A stretch of 9,626 nt of DNA from Chloroflexota bacterium (lineage in GTDB: Bacteria > Chloroflexota > UBA6077 > CF-72): contig JAFAWJ010001050.1 in assembly GCA_019242065.1 (NCBI GenBank), positions 1 through 9,626 of the forward strand, in the 5' to 3' direction. The position numbers were made by a program, and so were the translations under genes. Below, one piece after another: positions 1 through 6,000 of the stretch. The notes beneath the pieces were generated by a model, which ran no database searches, was not told the origin of the DNA, and was given only the letters and a program-made list of their open reading frames with translations. The stretch's first letter is position 1; the number at the start of each line of letters is the position of its first letter.

Positions 1-2034
1 ATGCCCAGCCTCGACGCCCTCCGCGCTGTCGACCTCCACGCCCACCGCCGCCGCGAGCGCTGGCCAGAGCGGTCCGGACCACGTGCGGAACTGGTCGTCG
101 AAGTCGTCCGAGACGTCGCCCTCACCGTGCGTATACACACGCTCGGCTCCGTGCGCCGCCAGCGCCTGGTCGATGGTGTTGGGCACCTTCTGGTACGTGG
201 AGGCCCACTCGCGGCTGCCGCAGCCAAAGACGGTGTACTTGACGCCCCGCAGCGCATCCGGCGCCAGCGAAGTCCCGCTGACCCAGTCCACGAACTTCGC
301 GGCGTTGTCGGGCGGGTTGCCGTTGTACGACGCGGAGGCGATGACGACCACGCCTGCGGTAGGCAGGCGGTTGACGTACTCGTCCAGCGGCGCCACGGTG
401 GTGGTGAAGCCACGCGCGTTGGCGTCGTTGGCGACCTGGCGCGCCAGGTCTTCGGTCGCGCCCAGGTTGGAGCCGAACAGGACCAGCATCGGCGCCGCGT
501 GCCGCACCATGACGCTAGGCGTCTCCGGCTCGGCTTCCTCTTGGGGTTCTGCCTCAGCTGCGATCGGCCGGTCGGCTACCACCGCGCCCACGGAAGCGTG
601 GGACGCCCCGTTGCGGCGCGTTCTCGGTCGGACCTGAATGTGAAAGTCTTCCGGCTTGACTGTCAGCGTCTCTTTGATCTTGAGCTCGTACCCGCTGTAG
701 TCCACGAACTCGAACCGCTGCAGCAGCATGCCGAGCACCAGCGTCGCTTCCTGCAGTGCAAACTGGCGCCCGATGCACGACCGCTGTCCGTGGCCAAACG
801 GTTTGTAGGCATACGCCGGGCGAGCCTGCTCCGCCTCGCGCGTGAAGCGGTCCGGGTCGAAGGCCTCCGGGCTCGGTCCCCAGATGCCAAGGTCGCGATG
901 CAGCATCGGGGTCAAGACCAGAATTTCCTGGCCCTTCTGGAGCTGGTACTTGCCGCCGATCACGGTCGTGTCCAGCGAGTAGCGCGAAAACGCCGGCGCC
1001 GTCGGCCACAGCCGCAGCGTCTCTTTGAGAATCTGCAGCACGTACTCCAGCTTGCGCACCTGCTCGTAGGTGGGCAGCCGCGACATGTCGCTGCCGAGCA
1101 CCGCGTCGACCTCGCGGTAGGCGCGCTCCAGGACCGTCGGGTTGTGGAGCAGAAAGTAGATCGCGAACGAGAGTAGGCCGCTGGTCGTCTCGTGACCAGC
1201 CACCAGGAAGGTGATGATCTGATAACGGATGTTGACGTCGTCCAGGCCCTCGCCGCTCTCCTTGTCAATGCCCTCCAGCATGTAGCTCAGCAGGTCTTTG
1301 GCTTCGACGTCTTCCGGGTGTGCCTTGCGCTCGCGAACCAGCGTGTCCACCAGGCCGTACATGGTGGTGGTATCGTCCTGGAACTGGCGGCGCTTGCGGA
1401 TCATCAGCCTGGTTTGACCGGGCAACCGCGTCTGCCGCTCACGTCCTTCGTTCAGCCCGCGCGTCATGGCACTGACGAAGGGATGCGGATCCTCACGGTA
1501 AAACGAGTTGAAACGGTAGCCGAAACCGCACAGGCCAATCGTGTCCATCGTCAGCCGCGTCATGTCCGCGGGCACGTCGACCGCCTCGCCTGGATTCAGC
1601 CGCTCCCACTTCTCCGCCAGTTGTTCGGCGACGTCGACCATCATCGGCATGTAGCCCTTCATGGCCGACTGGCTGAAGTTGGGGAGCAGGATGTTGTGCG
1701 CTTTCTGCCAGTTGGGTTCGTAGGTCCATGCCGTGAAGAGCCCGTCGCCGCCAAGCGAGGTCCGGCCGCCACTGCGCAACTGGGGCAGCTTGTCGAAGCG
1801 TGTGTCGTCGCAAATCTCATCGACCAGCGATGGGCCAAACACCACGACCATGTTGCGGCCCGGCATGCGCAGCTCGAAGATGCCCTCAGGCTGCTGACGC
1901 GCCAGGTCCATCATCGCCTGAACCGGGGTGCCGCCCGCCAGGTTGAGAAGGTTGCCCAGCACCGGTACACCTTGCGGCTGCGGAATGGGCCTCAGATCGG
2001 TTATCGGATTCGATGTTCGTGTCTGCTCTACCAT
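1..2034 (-). CDS. CYP102-type self-sufficient cytochrome P450 (P450 BM3-like haem domain plus flavodoxin), C-terminus beyond window
   Basis: Reading from the ATG at 2034, 678 codons stay open to the window edge. Residues ~15-470 are a P450 haem domain. The I-helix motif AGHETTS is at 279-285, the K-helix ExxR at E338-R341 (KETLRLWPTAP), and the haem loop FGHGQRSCIG at 413-422 with C420 as axial thiolate. A charged Ala/Glu/Pro-rich linker (~471-513) leads into a flavodoxin domain: FMN-phosphate loop FGSNLGATE at 520-528, ASYNGNPPDN with Y570, and FGCGSREWASTYQKVP with W610. These match P450 BM3 almost segment for segment, so an FAD/NADPH reductase domain is expected to follow beyond base 1. 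The family transfers electrons from NADPH through FAD and FMN to haem and hydroxylates fatty acids near the omega end; it is cytosolic. The start is supported by AAGAGGAG (2041-2048) six bases upstream. The ATG overlaps the stop of the membrane-protein gene. Substrate is uncertain because the B-C region differs from BM3. Confidence 0.96.
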   Translation of the reverse strand, partial: MVEQTRTSNPITDLRPIPQPQGVPVLGNLLNLAGGTPVQAMMDLARQQPEGIFELRMPGRNMVVVFGPSLVDEICDDTRFDKLPQLRSGGRTSLGGDGLFTAWTYEPNWQKAHNILLPNFSQSAMKGYMPMMVDVAEQLAEKWERLNPGEAVDVPADMTRLTMDTIGLCGFGYRFNSFYREDPHPFVSAMTRGLNEGRERQTRLPGQTRLMIRKRRQFQDDTTTMYGLVDTLVRERKAHPEDVEAKDLLSYMLEGIDKESGEGLDDVNIRYQIITFLVAGHETTSGLLSFAIYFLLHNPTVLERAYREVDAVLGSDMSRLPTYEQVRKLEYVLQILKETLRLWPTAPAFSRYSLDTTVIGGKYQLQKGQEILVLTPMLHRDLGIWGPSPEAFDPDRFTREAEQARPAYAYKPFGHGQRSCIGRQFALQEATLVLGMLLQRFEFVDYSGYELKIKETLTVKPEDFHIQVRPRTRRNGASHASVGAVVADRPIAAEAEPQEEAEPETPSVMVRHAAPMLVLFGSNLGATEDLARQVANDANARGFTTTVAPLDEYVNRLPTAGVVVIASASYNGNPPDNAAKFVDWVSGTSLAPDALRGVKYTVFGCGSREWASTYQKVPNTIDQALAAHGAERVYTHGEGDVSDDFDDQFRTWSGPLWPALAAAVGVEVDSAEGVEAGH

Positions 2035-2531
2035 GCCAGGCTCCTCTTGACGCTCTGATACGCGAAATACATCGAGATGGACCGGGAGATAACGACCCCG
2101 AGTGCGGCGACGAGCAGGACCGTGGTCGCCTCGCCGAGCGCTGAAGTATCCGGGTCGGTGCGGCCGATGACCTGGCGTACGACGATGCGGCATGCGAACG
2201 CCACCAGCCACACCAGGACTCCAAGACGCGTGTTCTGTACTACCATCGTGCCAGTCTCGGTATCGATGCGGTGGACGTCAATCAGCAGGCCACGCGCCGC
2301 GCCCACGACCAGGCCTATGCACAGGCCAAGTCCCAGCCAGGCCCAGCCCGAGCTTTGGGGTGGCGGGTTCGCGATCAGGGTCCAGGTTGTCAGCCCCACG
2401 AGTACGGCAGGCGTGACCCACAGCCCACGAATGACAAGGCGGCGCCTCCGGATCTGCAAGACCAGCAAGCCTGCCACCAGAAGCACGCCCGCCGCCGCCA
2501 CCAGCGGATTGGTTAGATTCGCGAGCGACAT
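2028..2531 (-). CDS. Multi-pass membrane protein, DUF1453/CcdC-like, coupled to the P450
   Basis: The 167-residue protein is strongly hydrophobic, with about five likely membrane segments at residues 8-26, 36-54, 62-79, 103-119 and 131-150. The cluster RRRR after segment 1 predicts that this loop is cytoplasmic. The pattern of a Gly-rich third helix ending in GAARG, a short charged strand ending in TGTMVVQN, then LGVLVWLVAFACRIVVR resembles the DUF1453/CcdC-type family as I remember it; that is recognition by pattern, not a search. No CxxC or other obvious catalytic motif is present, and the function is unknown. The start is set at 2531 because GGAGG lies five bases upstream. A longer in-frame version from 2579 adds 16 basic residues (MAARRQRTLSRETEVG) but would start inside an inverted repeat. 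Its stop overlaps the P450 start by 7 bases, so the two are probably co-translated. Confidence 0.8.
   Translation of the reverse strand: MSLANLTNPLVAAAGVLLVAGLLVLQIRRRRLVIRGLWVTPAVLVGLTTWTLIANPPPQSSGWAWLGLGLCIGLVVGAARGLLIDVHRIDTETGTMVVQNTRLGVLVWLVAFACRIVVRQVIGRTDPDTSALGEATTVLLVAALGVVISRSISMYFAYQSVKRSLAW
2041..2048 (-). promoter_or_regulatory. Shine-Dalgarno site for the P450, inside the upstream gene
   Basis: The minus strand reads AAGAGGAG, then a 6-base spacer CCTGGC and the ATG at 2034. The site lies within the last codons of the membrane-protein gene, and the ATG overlaps that gene's TAG (ATGGTAG). This is the arrangement expected for translational coupling. Confidence 0.85.
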
Positions 2532-2536
2532 ACCAA

Positions 2537-2543
2537 CCTCCGT
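2537..2543 (-). promoter_or_regulatory. Shine-Dalgarno site deciding the start of the membrane protein
   Basis: The minus strand reads ACGGAGG followed by TTGGT and the ATG at 2531. This strong, well-spaced site favours the 167-residue form over the upstream in-frame ATG at 2579, which has no comparable site. Confidence 0.8.
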
Positions 2544-2556
2544 TTCACGCGACAGA

Positions 2557-2598
2557 GTCCGCTGGCGTCGAGCAGCCAAAGGATGACGAGCAGCGGAC
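2557..2598. repeat. Imperfect inverted repeat in the leader of the membrane protein-P450 unit
   Basis: GTCCGCTG (2557-2564) and CAGCGGAC (2591-2598) are perfect 8-base reverse complements. Inside them CGTC (2566-2569) can pair with GACG (2585-2588), leaving a 15-base loop. The repeat lies 26 bases upstream of the membrane-protein ATG. Its right arm overlaps a possible minus-strand -10 element, TATGGT at 2597-2602, which has no recognisable -35 partner. It could be an operator or an RNA hairpin in the leader. No T-run follows, so it is not an obvious intrinsic terminator. Confidence 0.5.
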
Positions 2599-2666
2599 CA
2601 TAAGTACGCGCTTCAGCGTGCGGCTCCGCGCGCGCGGCGGCCAGGCACCCGACACCCACACTTCGC

Positions 2667-2894
2667 CTACAGTTCGCCATCACTCGGGTGTCCCGTCAGG
2701 CGTCGGACGGACAGCAGCTCGATGCCCATGTCGCGGACACGCTCGAGCAGCCCGTGCAGTGCCGCCTGGTCTTGAATTGGACCCGTGGCGACTGTTTCGC
2801 CGTTCGGAGTTACGCGGAGCTCGAGCCCGCCGAGCCAGTCCGACCAGGACTCATCCAGACGACCACGAAGGACAATCTCGTACCGTGGCCACAT
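2667..2894 (-). CDS. Small conserved-looking soluble protein of unknown function
   Basis: This ORF encodes 75 residues if it starts at 2894 (MWPRYEIVLRGRL). The product has no signal peptide or membrane segment. It reads as a compact alpha/beta domain: a strand (YEIVLRGRL), a tryptophan-containing turn (ESWSDWLGGLEL), a strand with TVATGPI, then a helix DQAALHGLLERVRDMG and a final strand IELLSVRRL. I recall similar small proteins, with an RYEI...G.L start and a DQAALHGLL...VRDLG core, as common uncharacterised genes in Chloroflexota and Actinobacteria; no function is known to me. The start is uncertain. In-frame alternatives are ATG at 2936 (89 residues) and GTG at 2963 (98 residues), and none has a good ribosome binding site. 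I chose 2894 because the recognisable domain begins there. It lies downstream of the giant regulator on the same strand, 134 bases from that gene's stop. Confidence 0.72.
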   Translation of the reverse strand: MWPRYEIVLRGRLDESWSDWLGGLELRVTPNGETVATGPIQDQAALHGLLERVRDMGIELLSVRRLTGHPSDGEL

Positions 2895-3028
2895 GGGCCC
2901 GCGCGCACCTGAGGCGCCTGACAGCTCAATTGGCATCCCGACCAGTGATACGGGTGTGGGCACTGGGGTTTCTCAACCGAAAGGTGGAACTGCATGGTCA
3001 AACAGCTAGCCAGGCCCAATCGATCCAC
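2895..3028. other. Short gap between regulator and small protein gene
   Basis: This holds the uncertain N-terminal extension of the small protein and about 65 bases with no gene. On the minus strand it contains TTGACC (in CTGTTTGACCATG) but no matching -10 at normal spacing, and no convincing terminator hairpin. The small gene may be read from the regulator's transcript. Confidence 0.4.
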
Positions 3029-6000
3029 CTACGGTGCTTCGAGTACGCCCATCTCCCGCGCGCGGACCACGACCTGGGCCCGACTGGAAACGCCCAGCTT
3101 GCCGATCAGGTGGTGAATGTGCGTCTTGACCGTTGCCTGACTGGTCACTAACTGTTCGCTGATCGCCCGGTTGGACAGACCCAGCGCAAGGAGACCCAGG
3201 ACCTCGCGCTCGCGGCGAGTGATGAACTCACGCGGGGTGCCGGTGGTCGCGTCGGACGTGCTGAGTAGGTGTGCGACATAGCTCGGGTACATGTGCTCCT
3301 GCAGCGCGCGCTGCAGGAGCGTCACCATCGGGGTGCCTTCGTCGATGAAGACTCGGATATAGCCTTCGGGCTCCGCCAGCGCCAGCGCGCGCTGAAGTGC
3401 TTCAAGTCCCCGTCGCTCGTCTCCGCGCTGATATTGGATGATTGAGAGCTGCGCCAGCATGGCCACGACGCTTGTTTCGCGTCCGGCCTCTTCCGCCGAG
3501 GCCAGCAGGCGCTCCAGCAGCGGCGCGACCGTCCCGCATTCGCCCTGCGCACGACGGACCCGAGCCAGCACCAGCGCCTCAGGCTCGCGTGCGAACGTCT
3601 CCAGCTCCGCGGGATCGGCCGACTCTGCCCAGCGAGACGCATCCGCCAGGTTGCCCTGGAGCAAGGCAAGCCAGGCCCGCTCCGCTCGAGCGAGGCGCTG
3701 GATCCGGAGGTTGCCGGCTGTCGCGGCAATTGCCTCGGCTTGATCGAACGCTACGCTGGCCACGTGGTACTCACCTCGGGCGCGGGCCAGGCGTCCACTG
3801 AGCAAAACTGGGAACTGAAGCGGTCGGGTGCGGCCGGCTTGCTGTCGGACAACATGCAGTTGGTCCAGGTGCTGAGCCACCTCGTCGAGACGGTTCCACT
3901 CGTACGCGAGCACGGCGAGCTGGATATGCGCGACCTGCCGCGAGAAGTCAGGACGACTCCCGATACGCTGGAGCTGCTCGGCAAAACTTGCGGCAGCGCG
4001 GCGCAATTTGCCCTGCAGCAGCTGCAGAAAGGCCGCATGGTTGCCAAGCTCCCACGTGGCCAGCAAATTGGCGCTCGCGTCGGGCGAACCCAGTGCATTG
4101 CCGATTGCGCCCTCGGCGGCGCGCAGGTCACCGCGGATGAAATGACTCCTGGCGACCGCATTGAGCGCGGTCGCTCGAAAGCCCGACCCGCCTGGTGGTA
4201 ACAAACTCAGGCCACGTTCCGCGCAGGCTAAGGCCAGAGCTGAATCCTGACGGAGCGCCGCAAGCTGCGCGTGCAAACACAGCACCTGGCCGAGCGCGCG
4301 ATGGTGACCCGCGGATTCAAGGGCCGGCTCGGCGCCTCGAACGAAGGAGTCCAACCCCTCCAGGTCGGCAATGACCAGCAGCATCACCCCACGTTGTGCG
4401 CTCAACAGCGGATGTCGCTGGCAAACTTCCGCGGGGAGCCTGGCCGACCAACGCTGCAGCGTCACCTCTTCTCCGCGTTGGATGAGCGAGACACCGAGCT
4501 GGCCTATGAATTCCGCGGCACTATCCCAGTGGCCCGCCTCTAGCGCATGCTCGACCGCATCGTCGAGCAGGCCGCTCGAGGCGAACCACATGCTTGCTCG
4601 ACGATGCAGCTCGACGGCCAGCTGCGGTTCGTCGCGCTGCAGGCGATGGCGCAAAGCACCCGCGAAGAGCTGGTGATAGCGATACCACGTGCGTTGTTCG
4701 TTCGCGGGTGTGACGAACACGTTGAGCCGTTCCAATTCCTCGAGCAACCCTAGACTGCCTGGTTCGCCGACGACGGCATCGCAGAGCGGACCGTTGAGGC
4801 GGTCGAGGATGCACGTGCGCTCCAGGAACACCCGCGCACGGTCTGGCAACCGTGCCAGGACTTCCTCGACAAAATAGTCGATCACGTAGCGACCGTCGCC
4901 CGCAAAGTTCGCGATGGCGGCCTGCACATCTGCGCGCTCACGCAGCGTCAGGGCGGCGAGCTGGAGACCCGCGGCCCAGCCTTCAGTACGTGCGCTCAAA
5001 GCCTCAATTTGTCCGCTGGACAGATCGACGTGCATGACGGCACGGAGCAATGCAGACGCCTCGGATACCGAGAACCGAAGGTCATCTGCCCGAATCTCGA
5101 GCAACTGGCCGTTCGCTCGCAGCCGCGCCAGCGGCAAGGGCGGGTCCGCGCGCGTCCCGATGACCAGATGGAACTGGGGGGGACAACGGCTCACCAGATC
5201 CGCGATCGTGGCGTGGATGGCAGGCGCCTGGATGCAGTGAAAGTCGTCCAGTACCAGCACAAGCTGGCGATCGAGGACCGCCAGATCGCGCGCCAGCTCA
5301 TCCTGGACGAGCCAGGCCGGCGCTCGCTCCTCGAGGCGAGCCAGGGCGCGGTCGCCAACACCGGGTTGCTGCGCTTGCAGCGTGGTCAGCACGCACCTCC
5401 AGAAACGCGCGGGATCGTTCTCGGCTGGCGTTAGTGACACCCAACCGATGAGCGCACGGTCGCGCGTCTGTGCCTCCCAAACGACCATCGCCGACGTCTT
5501 CCCGAAACCGGCCGGCGCGGCGACAAGCGTGACCGTGTGCGCGAGCGCGGTGTTGAACCGCTCCAGGACTCGCTGCCTGAGCACCAGCTCACGCCGAATT
5601 GGGGGTGGGCCAATGTTGGTCGGCAGCACCTCTGGTTTCGGCGCTGCCACGGCGACGGGCTGGCTCGCCGTCGGCGCGAGACTGCTCGTCACCTGGAGCG
5701 CCATGTCGACCGCTTCCTCGAGCAGGAGCGGGCTGCCAGTAGCGCACGCGTCGGCGAAGGCCTGCCGGCCGAGCGACTCGCGGAGCGCACTCAGGTCCTC
5801 ATCTGAATGCGGCGTCGAAGACAGCGTCCAGAGCGTCACGGCGCGTCCCTGGCCACGTGCGCGCCATCCTGCCTCGGCCACGAACAGCTGCACGGCTATG
5901 GCTCCATAGCCGGCGGCGGCCAACAGGCGGGCGGCCACGCGCAGCGGCCACAGTGCGGCCTGACTGGTGCCCACGGCACGCACCGCCCTCAGGCTCGCAC

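Noticed and set aside
1..1176. Long plus-strand ORF of 391 codons opposite the P450
   Set aside because: The opposite strand encodes an unmistakable P450-flavodoxin; the plus-strand product is Arg/Val/His-rich with no domain pattern, as expected of antisense reading in high-GC DNA.
2810..3028. Minus-strand ORF starting MQFHLSVEK upstream of the small protein
   Set aside because: It overlaps the better-formed small-protein frame and has no domain-like pattern or ribosome binding site.
5600..5700. Possible sequencing error joining two separate regulators
   Set aside because: The frame is continuous, the linker is a normal Ala/Pro-rich stretch and no obvious start codon with ribosome binding site is seen at the second module; it remains worth checking in reads but the sequence as given is one gene.
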